DNA of 47,500 nt from Actinomycetes bacterium (GCA_022839745.1 JALHJB010000009.1:1-47500); one strand, 5' to 3'. Counted from the first letter of the stretch, positions 36,572 to 46,115 are shown. The notes: a model not told the origin generated them from the sequence alone. Made by a program: numbers and translations.

Positions 36572-37212
36572 GAGCGTTCAAGCCCGATCCGGCTCTTGCG
36601 CTGGCGCCGTCGTTCTTCGAGCGCCCGGCTGCGGTGGTGGCGCGCGAGCTTCTGGGCTGTGTCCTCGCCAGCCGCATCGGCGGCATACTGGCCGCGGGGG
36701 TGGTCGTCGAGACCGAGGCCTATCTCGGGTCCAGCGATGCGGGCTCTCACGCGGCCACCAAGGGGATCACGCCGCGCAACCGGGTGATGTATGGCCCGCC
36801 GGCCCACGCGTACATCTACTTCACGTACGGGAACCACTACATGCTGAACCTCGTTGCGGAGCCTGAAGGAGTCGCCGGTGGTGTTCTGATCCGTGCCATC
36901 GAGCCGATAGCGGGCATTGCGACGATGTCTGAGCGCCGCAATGGCCGCTCGGGCATCGAGCTGACGAACGGACCCGGTAAGGTCGCCGCCGCGCTTGGAG
37001 TGGACCTGACGCACAACGGCACTCCGCTGGGCGAGCATCTTGCCGTCTACGCGGGGCATCCGATCCCGGACATGCTCGTGGAGACGAGCGGCCGAATCGG
37101 CCTGAGCGCGGGCCATGAGCTTCCGCTACGATTCTATGTCAGGGGCAACGAGTATGTTTCGAGGGCACGTCCGGGGCCACGGCCGCCAAAAGAGAGTCGC
37201 TCGCAGTCGTGA
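36568..37212 (+). CDS. mpg: 3-methyladenine DNA glycosylase (AAG/Mpg family)
   Basis: The 214-residue glycosylase removes alkylated and deaminated purines. The active-site segment VVVETEAYLG (46-54) carries the catalytic Glu, and TPRNRVMYGPPAHAYIYFTYG (68-88) matches the DNA-intercalation region. The GTG at 36568 overlaps the polX stop; a GTG at 36547 would add seven residues. Overlap with polX places damaged-base removal and gap filling in one unit. Confidence 0.94.
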   Translation: MRAFKPDPALALAPSFFERPAAVVARELLGCVLASRIGGILAAGVVVETEAYLGSSDAGSHAATKGITPRNRVMYGPPAHAYIYFTYGNHYMLNLVAEPEGVAGGVLIRAIEPIAGIATMSERRNGRSGIELTNGPGKVAAALGVDLTHNGTPLGEHLAVYAGHPIPDMLVETSGRIGLSAGHELPLRFYVRGNEYVSRARPGPRPPKESRSQS

Positions 37213-37224
37213 AGGGAAGACCGC

Positions 37225-38178
37225 ATGAAGCTTGGAGACATCTACACAACAGCGATCGCGGCGGGTATCGAAGCCGACGCTCGCACGCGCCCTGAGATCG
37301 ATCATGTTCTCGCATCGGCGAAGAACGAGTACGACGAGCTTGCCGAGGATGAGAAGGAGTTCTTCGATACCGAGCGGCTGACCAACCCGTATGACGACAC
37401 CCGGATCTGTGTTGGGGATCCCGACCTCGAGGTGCGTGGCCTGATCACCGGTATCGACATGGAGGTCGGGGAGGTCGTGTTGGCCGACCGTCTCCGTGAG
37501 CGTGGTGCCCCGATCGACCTGGTGTTCGCGCACCATCCCGAGGGTCCCGGGTACGCCAACCTCCATCGTGTGATGTACATGCAGGCGGACCTGTGGGCCG
37601 CGCGGGGTGTCGGCATCGGCGTGGCAGACGCGATGATCGCCCCGCGTGCCGAGGAGGTCCGGCGCAAGATCATGCCGGTGAACCACTACCGCGCTATCGA
37701 CGCCGCACGTCTGCTCGGTCTGGCGTCGATGTCATGTCACACGCCTGCCGACAACAACGTCAACCGCTTCGTGCAGGACCTCATCGATGGAGAGGCGCCG
37801 CGCACGCTTGATGATCTCGTGAGGCTCCTTCACTCGGTGCCCGAGTATGGCGACGCGGCCAAGAAGGGCTACGGTCCCATCCTCGTACAGGGGAGTGGCT
37901 CGGCCCGATGCGGAACGTGTGTGGTCGACATGACCGGTGGCACCGAGGGCCCGACCGAGGCGCTGGACAAGCTTGTGGCCGTGGGAGTCGATACGCTCGT
38001 GGGCATGCACTACTCCGAAGAACATCGGAAGCATGCCGAGAAGCTGCACCTCAACCTGGTGATCGCCGGGCACGTGAGCTCGGATGCTCTTGGCATGAAC
38101 CTCGTGCTCGACCGCATCGAGGGCCAGGGAGTCGAGGTGTTCTGCACGTCGGGCATGGTGCGGGTGCGCCGCTCCTGA
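37225..38178 (+). CDS. NIF3-like metal-binding protein
   Basis: The 317-residue protein matches the NGG1p-interacting factor 3 family. Metal-ligand motifs are visible as FAHHPEGPGY (about 90-100) and, near the C-terminus, AGHVSSDALG with MHYSEEHR. NIF3 proteins bind two metals; a GTP cyclohydrolase-like activity has been reported for some members, but the general role is unclear. GAAGGGAAG precedes the ATG. It lies 12 bases after mpg and may belong to the same transcript. Confidence 0.85.
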   Translation: MKLGDIYTTAIAAGIEADARTRPEIDHVLASAKNEYDELAEDEKEFFDTERLTNPYDDTRICVGDPDLEVRGLITGIDMEVGEVVLADRLRERGAPIDLVFAHHPEGPGYANLHRVMYMQADLWAARGVGIGVADAMIAPRAEEVRRKIMPVNHYRAIDAARLLGLASMSCHTPADNNVNRFVQDLIDGEAPRTLDDLVRLLHSVPEYGDAAKKGYGPILVQGSGSARCGTCVVDMTGGTEGPTEALDKLVAVGVDTLVGMHYSEEHRKHAEKLHLNLVIAGHVSSDALGMNLVLDRIEGQGVEVFCTSGMVRVRRS

Positions 38179-38191
38179 CCCGGCTCGAGTC

Positions 38192-38227
38192 AGGAAGGGC
38201 CTCGGCTGATCAGCCGAGGCCCTTCCT
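38192..38227. terminator. Bidirectional palindromic terminator
   Basis: A perfect 36-base palindrome lies between the convergent NIF3-like gene and the minus-strand penicillin-binding protein gene. Either strand forms a GC-rich hairpin, and each side ends in CCTTCCT-type sequence rather than a T-run. Confidence 0.8.
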
Positions 38228-38250
38228 CGCACACCATCGATGCGACGCGC

Positions 38251-40491
38251 CTACGGTGAGGGTGGTGGCGTCGACGTTGGCTCCGGCTCCGGCTCCGGGT
38301 CCGGGTCCGGGTCCGGTGGAGGCGGTGGAGGCGGTGGAGTGACCGGCTTGTTCGGGTCCGGACCCTTGGACACCACGATCGTGACAACCGTCGACTCGGG
38401 TTCCGACTTCGCTCCGGCTGCCGGGGTCTGTGAGATGACCCGCCCGGCCGGTACGGTGTCGCTGAAGGCGCTTGTCACCATGTACTCGTAGTCTTCCTTC
38501 TCGAGAGCCTCGATGGCCGCTGCCTCGGTCAGGCCCACAACCGAGGGAACCTTGAAGTCTGGCACGTCCCACTCTTTCTTCCATGTGTACGGTGGGGCGG
38601 GCGCGGGGTTGAAGTCCATGACCGGCTCACCCTCGAGCGCTTTTGACATGAACGCGGCCCAGATCGGCGCCGCGAACGTGCCGCCGAACACTCTGCGGCC
38701 GTGGACGTTGCGCATCGGGCGTTCAGGCGTGTAGCCCATCCAGACCGAGCAGCTCAGCTGCGGCGTGTATCCCACGAACCACGCGTCGCGATAGTCCTGT
38801 GTCGTGCCCGTCTTGCCGGCCGCAGGGCGTCCTATCCGCGCCCGCGTCGCGGTGCCGCCGGAGATGACGCCCTTGAGGACCTGGGTCGCAGCGTAGGCGA
38901 TCGAGTGTGTGATGGCCTGCTCGGCTTCGGGCTTGGCCTCGTAAAGCGTCTCGCCCTGAGGGCCTACGATCTTCGTGATCGGTGTGTTCTCGTAGTGCTT
39001 GCCGTCGGCGGCCAGCGTCCCGAACGCCGAGGCCATCTCAAGCGGCGTGACCTCCTGGCTGCCGAGCGTGATCGACAGGACGGGGTCGAGGTCGCTCCTG
39101 ATGCCCATCCGGTGTGCCGTGTCGACGACCTTCTCGGCACCCATCTCCGCGGTCAGCCGCGCGAACGCCGTGTTGACCGAACCGACCGTTGCCTGGCGGA
39201 GCGTGATGAACCCGCGACCGCCGCCGCCCTCGGCGTTGCCGACCTTCCAGGGTGTGCCGCCGGTGGGGATCACCGCGGGGGATGACGAGTCGATGCGTCG
39301 CTTGTCAGGGTTCATGCCCTCCTCGAGGGCGGTGACGAGTGTGAACACTTTGAACGAGGAACCCGGCTGACGCCGCGCCTGCGTGGCGAAGTTGAACTTG
39401 TTGGTGGTCCAGTCGCGGCCACCGACCATAGCCTTGATGTAGCCGGTGCGAGGGTCGACAGCCACGAGTGCGCAATCCGGATCTTCCGGCCGGTCGAGGA
39501 TGCCGCGCACCGCATCTTCGGCGTACGTCTGCAGCCTGGTGTCCAGCGTGGTATACACGCTCAGGCCACCCTTGAACACAAGGTCGGTGCCGTACTGGTC
39601 CTGGAGGACCTTCTTCACATGCGCGACGAAATATGGAGCAGCATACACGCCGCCCTCATCAAGCGTCGCCGAGCGTCCCAGGTTGAGGCCCTCGGCCTTA
39701 GCGGCTTCGTACTCCTCGGTGGTGATATAGCCTTGTTCCCACATCTTGGACAGCACCCACTGCCTGCGAGCCACGGCGCCGTCCGGATTATCGTATGGGG
39801 AGAGCCTGACAGGGGATTGCGGAAGACCGGCGATCAGCGCGGCCTCGGCGATGGTGAGCTCGCTCGCGTGCTTGTTGAAGAACGTCAACGCGGCTGATTC
39901 GGCGCCGTACGCCCCTTCACCGTAGTAAACGGTGTTGATGTACATCGACAGGATCTCGTTCTTGTCGTGCCGGCGTTCGAGCTCGAGTGCGAGCCACGCC
40001 TCACGCGCCTTCCGGCGATAACTGATGTCGTACCGCTCCTCGGAGAGGATGGTGTTGCGGATGTACTGCTGGGTGATCGTGGAGGCGCCTTCGCGCCGGT
40101 CGGAGGTGAGGTTGGTGACGAAGGCGCGGATGATGCCGGGGTAGTCGACTCCGTCGTGCTCGTAAAACCGCTCGTCCTCGACCGCCACGACCGCGTTCAG
40201 CAGATGCGGCGAGATCTGGTCCAACTCGACCACCTGGCGGTTCTCGAGGTACAGGTTGGCGAGCAACACGCCGTCCGCCGAGTAGATCTTGGTCGCCTGT
40301 GCCACCTGGAACGCGTTACTGTCATCGATGCTTGGCAGATCGGCGAACCAGCTCTCGGCAAGTCCGACGCCCACGGCGGCGGCAACACCGGTGGCGAGCA
40401 CGGTCCCGAGCATGGCGAACGCGAGGACGCCCGCTATGAACGGTACGATGCGGGTGCGCTTCTGACGCCGTATCCTTGAACGCCTCGACAC
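38251..40491 (-). CDS. Class A penicillin-binding protein with PASTA domain and acidic Pro-rich tail
   Basis: The 746-residue bifunctional enzyme builds peptidoglycan outside the membrane. After one N-terminal helix (about 15-45), the glycosyltransferase has its catalytic Glu at 105 in EDERFYEHDG. The transpeptidase has S378-x-x-K381, SVN 438-440 and KTGT 560-563. A PASTA domain spans about 648-710. The tail (711-746) is Pro8 followed by repeated Asp-Pro and Glu-Pro. The GTG at 40491 has GGAGGGA five bases upstream. The frame stays open further upstream, over the divergent gene's start, but that part is not protein-like. Confidence 0.94.
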   Translation of the reverse strand: MSRRSRIRRQKRTRIVPFIAGVLAFAMLGTVLATGVAAAVGVGLAESWFADLPSIDDSNAFQVAQATKIYSADGVLLANLYLENRQVVELDQISPHLLNAVVAVEDERFYEHDGVDYPGIIRAFVTNLTSDRREGASTITQQYIRNTILSEERYDISYRRKAREAWLALELERRHDKNEILSMYINTVYYGEGAYGAESAALTFFNKHASELTIAEAALIAGLPQSPVRLSPYDNPDGAVARRQWVLSKMWEQGYITTEEYEAAKAEGLNLGRSATLDEGGVYAAPYFVAHVKKVLQDQYGTDLVFKGGLSVYTTLDTRLQTYAEDAVRGILDRPEDPDCALVAVDPRTGYIKAMVGGRDWTTNKFNFATQARRQPGSSFKVFTLVTALEEGMNPDKRRIDSSSPAVIPTGGTPWKVGNAEGGGGRGFITLRQATVGSVNTAFARLTAEMGAEKVVDTAHRMGIRSDLDPVLSITLGSQEVTPLEMASAFGTLAADGKHYENTPITKIVGPQGETLYEAKPEAEQAITHSIAYAATQVLKGVISGGTATRARIGRPAAGKTGTTQDYRDAWFVGYTPQLSCSVWMGYTPERPMRNVHGRRVFGGTFAAPIWAAFMSKALEGEPVMDFNPAPAPPYTWKKEWDVPDFKVPSVVGLTEAAAIEALEKEDYEYMVTSAFSDTVPAGRVISQTPAAGAKSEPESTVVTIVVSKGPDPNKPVTPPPPPPPPDPDPDPEPEPEPTSTPPPSP
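38281..38334. repeat. Tandem hexamer/9-mer repeat encoding the PBP tail
   Basis: Six copies of a 6-base unit (CTCCGG x3 then GTCCGG x3, 38281-38316) are followed by two copies of TGGAGGCGG (38317-38334). On the minus strand they encode the Pro run and Asp-Pro/Glu-Pro repeats. Unit lengths are multiples of three, so copy-number changes would keep the frame. Confidence 0.85.
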
Positions 40492-40626
40492 GGGACTCCC
40501 TCCGAGCGTACGGTCTATCATGGCTCTGTGCACGAGCGTCGCGCACTCGGTCCGATGAACGCAAACAACAGTATACCGTGTGCATAGACGTGCGTTTTGT
40601 GCGCATGGTTCCCTGAAAGGGAAGCG

Positions 40627-43032
40627 TTGCCTGATACGAAACGACATGTGGAGCTGCTTGCGCCCGCGGGAAGCCCGGATGCGCTTGTCGCGGCCGTGAT
40701 GAATGGCGCCGATGCGGTCTACCTCGGCCTGGGCGCGTTCAACGCGCGTCGGGGGGCCGCCAACTTCCGGATCGAGACGCTGCACGAGTGGATCCGCTTC
40801 GCCCATCTACGTCGGGTGAAGGTCTATCTCACCGCCAATATCGTGGTGCTGCCATCGGAGGTGGCCGCGGCTCTCGACCTTGTCGACGCGGCATGGGCCG
40901 CGGGCATCGACGCCGTCATCGTGCAGGACCTGGGCATGCTGAGGCTGCTGCGGGAGCTGCTGCCCGATGTCCGCGTCCACGGGTCGACGCAGATCGGCAC
41001 CATGAACCCGGAGGCGGTGCGCATGCTGGCGTCGCTCGGCGTGAGCCGGGTCACGCTCGCCAGGGAGCTTTCGCTGGAGGGGATCGCGGCATGTGCCGCG
41101 GCGGGGATCGAGGTGGAGTCGTTCGTGCACGGAGCGCTCTGCTACTCCTACTCCGGCCAGTGTCTGATGTCATCGCTCATCGGTCAGCGTTCGGCCAACC
41201 GCGGGCTCTGCGCGCAGCCGTGTCGCCTGCAGTACGACCTGCTCGACGCCACGGGATCGGCGGTCGGGACCCCCGGACGGCATGTCCTCTCCACGAAAGA
41301 CCTGGCGGGTGTCTCCCAGCTCCCCGCGCTTGTGGCGTCTGGTGTTGCCGCTCTCAAGATCGAAGGCCGCATGAAGTCGCCGGAATACGTGGCCATGGTC
41401 ACCTCGGTCTACCGCGGTGCGCTCGACCGCGCGCTGGCCGACCCTGACGGGTTCGAGGTGTCCCCGTCTGAATGGGAGCGTCTGGAGGAGGCGTTCAGCA
41501 GAGGCTTCACCGACGCGTACCTTACCGGCGAGCGCGGCGCGCCGCTGATGAGCTACACACGGCCGAACAACAGGGGCGTTCTCGTAGGTCGTGTCACCGG
41601 GATGTCCGGGGGCCACGTGCACGTCCAGCTCGACCGGGCGCTCGACCCCGCTGACACGCTGCAGTTCTGGACGCGCTCCGGCCACTTCACCCAGCCGGCC
41701 GGCGAGCTTCGCATCGGTACCGACCGGGTGTCGGTGGCTCCCGCCGGCTCCGCGGTCTCGCTCGTGGCCGAGCGGCCGGTGTCACCGGGCGACCGCGTCT
41801 TCAGGGTCGCCAACGCGGCGCTGCTCGACGCGGCGCGGCGCACCTTCAGTGGCGATGCGATGGCCGAGCGGCTCCGGGTGCCGGCGGACGTATCGGTCAG
41901 GCTGCGCATCGGCGAGCCGCTCGAGGTCTCGGTGAGCGCCGAAGGAGCTACCGGGACCGCCCGCGGCGCTGTCGTCGAGCCCGCCCGCACGAAGCCTGTC
42001 GGGGTGGATGAGGTCATCGAGCACGTGGGTCGCCTCGGCGGCACCGGCTACGTGCCCGATTCGTGGCAGGTGGACCTCGACGCGGGCGCCGGTATCGGCT
42101 ACTCGCAGCTGCATGCCGTGCGGAGGGCGGCTCTCGAACAGCTCGATGAGCGACGCCTCGCGCCCTGGGCGGACCGCCGCCGGCGCAACCCGCGGCCGCC
42201 TCATCCCACCGGAGCGCGGCACCGCTCGGGTGGGGTGCCCCGGCTCGTCGCCACCGCGTGGGACCTGCCGACCGCCGAGGCATGCCGGGAGGCGGGGGCT
42301 GATGCGGTCTGGCTGCGTGTCCAGCCCGGTGACGATCACGGTCCGCTGCCCGAGGGGATCCGCCCCTTGCTGCCTCGGGTCATCTGGCCGGACGAGTTCG
42401 CGGACGTGGCGTCCTGGGCCGACGGAGGGCCGGTGCTTGCCGGTGAGCTTGGATCGTTCGCGTACGCTGCGGGCCGCGGTGGAGCCGAGGCCGACTGGCC
42501 GCTGAACCTGCTGAACCGCCACGCCGTCGAGGCGCTTGCCGGTGCGGGCGCATCGCTTGCGTGGCTGTCACCCGAGCTGAGCGGGCGCCAGATCGCCGAG
42601 GTCGCGGGCGCGTCGCCGATACCGGTGGGCTGTCTCGTGTGGGGACGTGTCGAGGTGATGGTCACCGAGCAGTGCGTCCTGATGGCCGCGGGCGCGTGCG
42701 GGCGAAGGTGCGCCACGTGTGCCCGCAGGCGGGGGTGGTGGCGCCTGCGCGACCAGAAGGGCTACGAGTTCCCGGTCACCACTGACACCGCCGGGCGCTC
42801 CCACGTGCTGAACTCCGTGACCCTGGATCTGTCCCGCGCGCTTGATGAGATCGTGGGAAGCGGGGTCGCGTCGGTGCGCCTCGACTTTGCCGATGAGGGT
42901 CCCGTGCGCGCCGCGGAGGTCGTTCGGGCTTTCGGGTCGGCGCTCCTGTCAGTTGCCGCCGGCGGCCCCGCGCCCGCCGATCCGCTGGTGTCACCCGCCA
43001 CCAGCGGGCACTTCTATCGCGGTCTGCGATAA
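40627..43032 (+). CDS. U32 family peptidase with DUF3656-type extension
   Basis: The 801-residue protein has the U32 barrel in its first half: ELLAPAGSPDALVAAVMNGADAVYLG (9-34) and the signature ESFVHGALCYSYSGQC...RSANRGLCAQPCR (about 166-205), with conserved Cys. The C-terminal part has another Cys cluster (EQCVLMAAGACGRRCATCARR). Family members include collagenase-like PrtC and the 23S rRNA hydroxylation factor RlhA, so a peptidase role is not certain. The start is TTG at 40627 with GAAAGGGAAG before it. It diverges from one PBP gene and converges with the other. Confidence 0.9.
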   Translation: MPDTKRHVELLAPAGSPDALVAAVMNGADAVYLGLGAFNARRGAANFRIETLHEWIRFAHLRRVKVYLTANIVVLPSEVAAALDLVDAAWAAGIDAVIVQDLGMLRLLRELLPDVRVHGSTQIGTMNPEAVRMLASLGVSRVTLARELSLEGIAACAAAGIEVESFVHGALCYSYSGQCLMSSLIGQRSANRGLCAQPCRLQYDLLDATGSAVGTPGRHVLSTKDLAGVSQLPALVASGVAALKIEGRMKSPEYVAMVTSVYRGALDRALADPDGFEVSPSEWERLEEAFSRGFTDAYLTGERGAPLMSYTRPNNRGVLVGRVTGMSGGHVHVQLDRALDPADTLQFWTRSGHFTQPAGELRIGTDRVSVAPAGSAVSLVAERPVSPGDRVFRVANAALLDAARRTFSGDAMAERLRVPADVSVRLRIGEPLEVSVSAEGATGTARGAVVEPARTKPVGVDEVIEHVGRLGGTGYVPDSWQVDLDAGAGIGYSQLHAVRRAALEQLDERRLAPWADRRRRNPRPPHPTGARHRSGGVPRLVATAWDLPTAEACREAGADAVWLRVQPGDDHGPLPEGIRPLLPRVIWPDEFADVASWADGGPVLAGELGSFAYAAGRGGAEADWPLNLLNRHAVEALAGAGASLAWLSPELSGRQIAEVAGASPIPVGCLVWGRVEVMVTEQCVLMAAGACGRRCATCARRRGWWRLRDQKGYEFPVTTDTAGRSHVLNSVTLDLSRALDEIVGSGVASVRLDFADEGPVRAAEVVRAFGSALLSVAAGGPAPADPLVSPATSGHFYRGLR

Positions 43033-43068
43033 GGCGCGCCGGGTCGCGTTGGACGGCCCAGCGCGCCT
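43032..43068. terminator. Weak hairpin between the U32 gene and the second PBP gene
   Basis: AGGCGCGC at 43032-43039 pairs with GCGCGCCT at 43061-43068 around a partly structured 21-base loop. It lies between convergent genes. No T-run follows. Confidence 0.45.
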
Positions 43069-43089
43069 GTGAACTCCTCTGTCGCCCCG

Positions 43090-45870
43090 TCAGGGCTGTC
43101 TGACCACGATCTCGCGGGAGCGGCTTGCTACGAGCCCGGCGTCATCGGTCACCCAGAGCGTGACCGTGTACGTGCCTGCGCTCTGGAACGTGTACGTGGT
43201 CTTCTTGCCGAGGGCGGTCGCGCCCGTCCCGGTGGCGAACTCCCAGTACCACTTCACGATCGTGCCATCAGGATCGCTCGAGGTCGTACCATCGAACGCG
43301 ATCGGCACGCCGGCGACTGCCGAGGTCGCCCCAACGGAGAAGTCGGCCACGGGCGGCTCTGACTTCGGTGGCCCGGAGGAGACGATCAGTCCGATCGTGG
43401 ATCCGGGTGGTACCTGCTTGCCGAACTTGGGTGACTGATCCGCGACCATTCCTGCCGGGACACCCGCCACCGGTCGCTCCTCGATGGTCGAGGTCAGACC
43501 CAGCTCGGCGAGCTTTGCGAGTGCGTCGGCCTTCTGGAGGCCGATGAGGTTCGGGACATCGATCGCGGTCGGCTGCGCGTGGATCTCGCACGGCTCGGGC
43601 ACCTTGCCGGACAGGAAGATCGCTGACGCGGTGGTGGTGCAGTTCTCAGAGGCGACAAGGCCCGTCTCCAGGCAGATGGTGGCCGAGGTGATGCCCTTCG
43701 GCTTCACGAAGTCGGTCGCCTTCACATCGGCAAGTGCGGCCTTCATGTACGCTCCCCAGATCTGTGCCGGGAACGAACCGCCGGTGACCTTCCTGCCGTG
43801 GACGCTCGTCATTTCCACCTGGCCCTCGACATGCCCCATCCACACCGCGGTCGCCATCTCGGGCGTGTAGCCCACGAACCATGCGTCACGGTACTCCTGG
43901 GTCGTGCCGGTCTTGCCCGCCGCCGGACGGCCGATCTTGGCAGCCGTACCGGTGCCGCGGCTGATCACGCCCTTGAGGATGTCGGTCGTAAGGTACGCCA
44001 CAGCGGGGGAGATGACCTCGGTGCCGCTCGTGTCAGCCTGCAGCAGCACCTCGCCATCCATGGCCACGACCTTCGTTATGCCGTGTGCAGGGACATGCGT
44101 CCCATTGTTGGCGAGCGTCCCGTACGCGGAGGCCATCTCAAGCGGCGTGACCTCTTGCGAGCCCAGGGCGATCGCGGGCACGGCCCTGATCGGCGTGGTG
44201 ATACCCATCTTCTTGGCGGTCTCGGCGACGGTGTCGGCACCTACCTCGAGGATGAGCTGTGCGTATATGGAGTTGATGGACTTCTCGGTAGCCACGCGCA
44301 GCCGCATCGGTCCGCCGGCGGACGAGCCGGTCACCTTCCATGTCTGTCCGCCGGGGATGGGGAAGGAGCCCGCGGCGCTCTCGTACGGCTGCTCCGGGGA
44401 TATCCCGGACTCAAGGGCCGCCACCAGCACGAAGGTCTTGAACGACGACCCGGGCTGCCGGGGACCTTGCACCGCTACGTTGAACTGCTGCGTGTTGAAG
44501 TCCTTGCCGCCCACCAGCGCGAGCACCTCACCGGTGCGCGGGTCGAGGGAGACCAGGGCGGCCGATGGGTCGTCGGGCTGGTCCAGCACCGATGCGATCG
44601 CGTTCTCCGCGGCCGCCTGCGCCTTGGGCGAGATGGTCGTGTACACCTGCAGTCCGCCCTTATAGACAGCGTCGGGGCCGAACTGATCGATGATCGTCTG
44701 CTTCACCCACTCCACGAAGTATGGAGCCACTGTCGACTCGGCCGTGGGTGTCGCCAGCGTGAACGGCTCAGCAACAGCGGCGTCGTGCGTCGTCTGGTCG
44801 ATATAGCCGAGGGACAGCATCTGGCCGAGGACGGTGTCTCGACGGTTCTTGGCGGCCTCCGGGTCGTTGCGCGGGGAGTAGTTGCCCGGCGACTTGATCA
44901 CGCCTGCGATCATGGCGCACTCGGCGGTGGTGAGGGCGCCCACGTCCTTGCCGAAGTACGTGACCGCGGCGGCCTGGACGCCGTAGGCGCCGTGTCCAAA
45001 GTAGATGGTGTTGAGGTACTTCTCGAGGATCTCGTCCTTGCTGAACTGCGACTCGAGCTGGTAGGCGAGTATCGCCTCCTTGACCTTGCGTGTCAGCGTG
45101 TCCTCCCGCTCGATGAACGCGTTCACCACGTACTGCTGGGTGATGGTCGAGCCGCCGTGGTGCTTGCCCTGCGTGACGTTCACCCACAGCGCGCGTGCGA
45201 TGCCGAACGGATCCACACCCTTGTGCTCGTAGAAGTTCTGGTCCTCGGTCGAGATGACCGCTTGTCGCAGCTGCTGGGGGATGCTGGCGAGCGGCACGTA
45301 CGTGCGGTTCTGTTCGGCGTGCAGCTCGGTCAGGACGTTGCCGTCGCGATCGTAGATGACGCTCGTCTCCGCAAGGGGTGCGGCCGCTTGCGAGAGGTCG
45401 GGGAGGTCCTCGGTGATGCGCTCGTAGGCGATGCATCCCGCGATGCCACCAGCGAGCAGGAGCAGGACCATGGCCACGAGCGATGTGCGCCACACCCTGC
45501 GCCAGATACGCCGACCCTTGGACACGGGGGTGCGTACGCCGCGCGAGGCGCCGGCGGTGCGCGGCCGTGCCGGTCGCTGACCACGGGGCGGACGGTTGGT
45601 ACCGCGCGTCCGCGCGTCGCGTGCCGGTTCCGCACCGGCCGTGCGTGCGCGCCCGTTCGCGCGCCCTGCCTGGGAGGAGTGCGTCGAAGCGCTCGTCTTG
45701 GTTGCGCGCGCGCCGCTTCGCGGCGCCTGTGAGCGGGCCTGGGACCGGGGAGCTTCCGAGCGCTGCCGGGCCGTGCTGTCCGAGCGCTGGCGGGATGCGC
45801 CTTCGGCCCCGCGCTTGCGGGCCTGCGGGCGGGGCCGGGGCTTCGGCTTCTGGTCGTCGTATCGACTCAT
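43090..45870 (-). CDS. Class A penicillin-binding protein with PASTA and PKD domains
   Basis: The 926-residue protein begins with a ~125-residue basic, low-complexity cytoplasmic tail rich in Arg, Ala, Ser and Gln. One membrane helix follows (about 129-149). The glycosyltransferase carries the catalytic Glu 209 in TEDQNFYEHKG. The transpeptidase has PGSSFK, SINS and KTGTT motifs. The extracellular end carries a PASTA domain (about 768-837) and a PKD domain (839-926; AFDGTTSSDPDGTIVKWYWEF). The PKD addition is unusual for a PBP. The ATG at 45870 has AAGGA about 12 bases upstream. It is the second class A PBP within 8 kb. Confidence 0.94.
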   Translation of the reverse strand: MSRYDDQKPKPRPRPQARKRGAEGASRQRSDSTARQRSEAPRSQARSQAPRSGARATKTSASTHSSQAGRANGRARTAGAEPARDARTRGTNRPPRGQRPARPRTAGASRGVRTPVSKGRRIWRRVWRTSLVAMVLLLLAGGIAGCIAYERITEDLPDLSQAAAPLAETSVIYDRDGNVLTELHAEQNRTYVPLASIPQQLRQAVISTEDQNFYEHKGVDPFGIARALWVNVTQGKHHGGSTITQQYVVNAFIEREDTLTRKVKEAILAYQLESQFSKDEILEKYLNTIYFGHGAYGVQAAAVTYFGKDVGALTTAECAMIAGVIKSPGNYSPRNDPEAAKNRRDTVLGQMLSLGYIDQTTHDAAVAEPFTLATPTAESTVAPYFVEWVKQTIIDQFGPDAVYKGGLQVYTTISPKAQAAAENAIASVLDQPDDPSAALVSLDPRTGEVLALVGGKDFNTQQFNVAVQGPRQPGSSFKTFVLVAALESGISPEQPYESAAGSFPIPGGQTWKVTGSSAGGPMRLRVATEKSINSIYAQLILEVGADTVAETAKKMGITTPIRAVPAIALGSQEVTPLEMASAYGTLANNGTHVPAHGITKVVAMDGEVLLQADTSGTEVISPAVAYLTTDILKGVISRGTGTAAKIGRPAAGKTGTTQEYRDAWFVGYTPEMATAVWMGHVEGQVEMTSVHGRKVTGGSFPAQIWGAYMKAALADVKATDFVKPKGITSATICLETGLVASENCTTTASAIFLSGKVPEPCEIHAQPTAIDVPNLIGLQKADALAKLAELGLTSTIEERPVAGVPAGMVADQSPKFGKQVPPGSTIGLIVSSGPPKSEPPVADFSVGATSAVAGVPIAFDGTTSSDPDGTIVKWYWEFATGTGATALGKKTTYTFQSAGTYTVTLWVTDDAGLVASRSREIVVRQP

Positions 45871-46000
45871 GAGGCGATGGTGTCCTTGTGTCCATGGCAG
45901 GGTGATCCCACCCCGCGCGTGCGGCCGGCAGGGTGCCGTGCACTGCGTCTGTGTCCTTCGGATACTCTACCGTACACGCCAAAGCGACGCAGTCGGTCGT

Positions 46001-46008
46001 GCTAGTAT
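46001..46008 (+). promoter_or_regulatory. Extended -10 promoter of tyrS
   Basis: TG-C-TAGTAT (TG at 46000-46001, hexamer 46003-46008) fits an extended -10; no -35 match was found. A 6-bp hairpin (46020-46025 with 46032-46037) follows in the ~100-base leader. The whole 45871-46115 gap also contains the PBP control region and shows no T-box. Confidence 0.4.
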
Positions 46009-46115
46009 GACCTGCAATCGTCGTGCCCGGCCACGACAGGGCTATGCCGGTTCGGTAACAGGGCGGTCACCGAGAGGATGTGTGATCAGGGGTTGTGCGT
46101 GGTGTCGAGGATCAG

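Noticed and set aside
40492..40806. Upstream extension of the first PBP frame
   Set aside because: It crosses the divergent U32 start, lacks a signal or domain, and the GTG at 40491 has a strong ribosome site.
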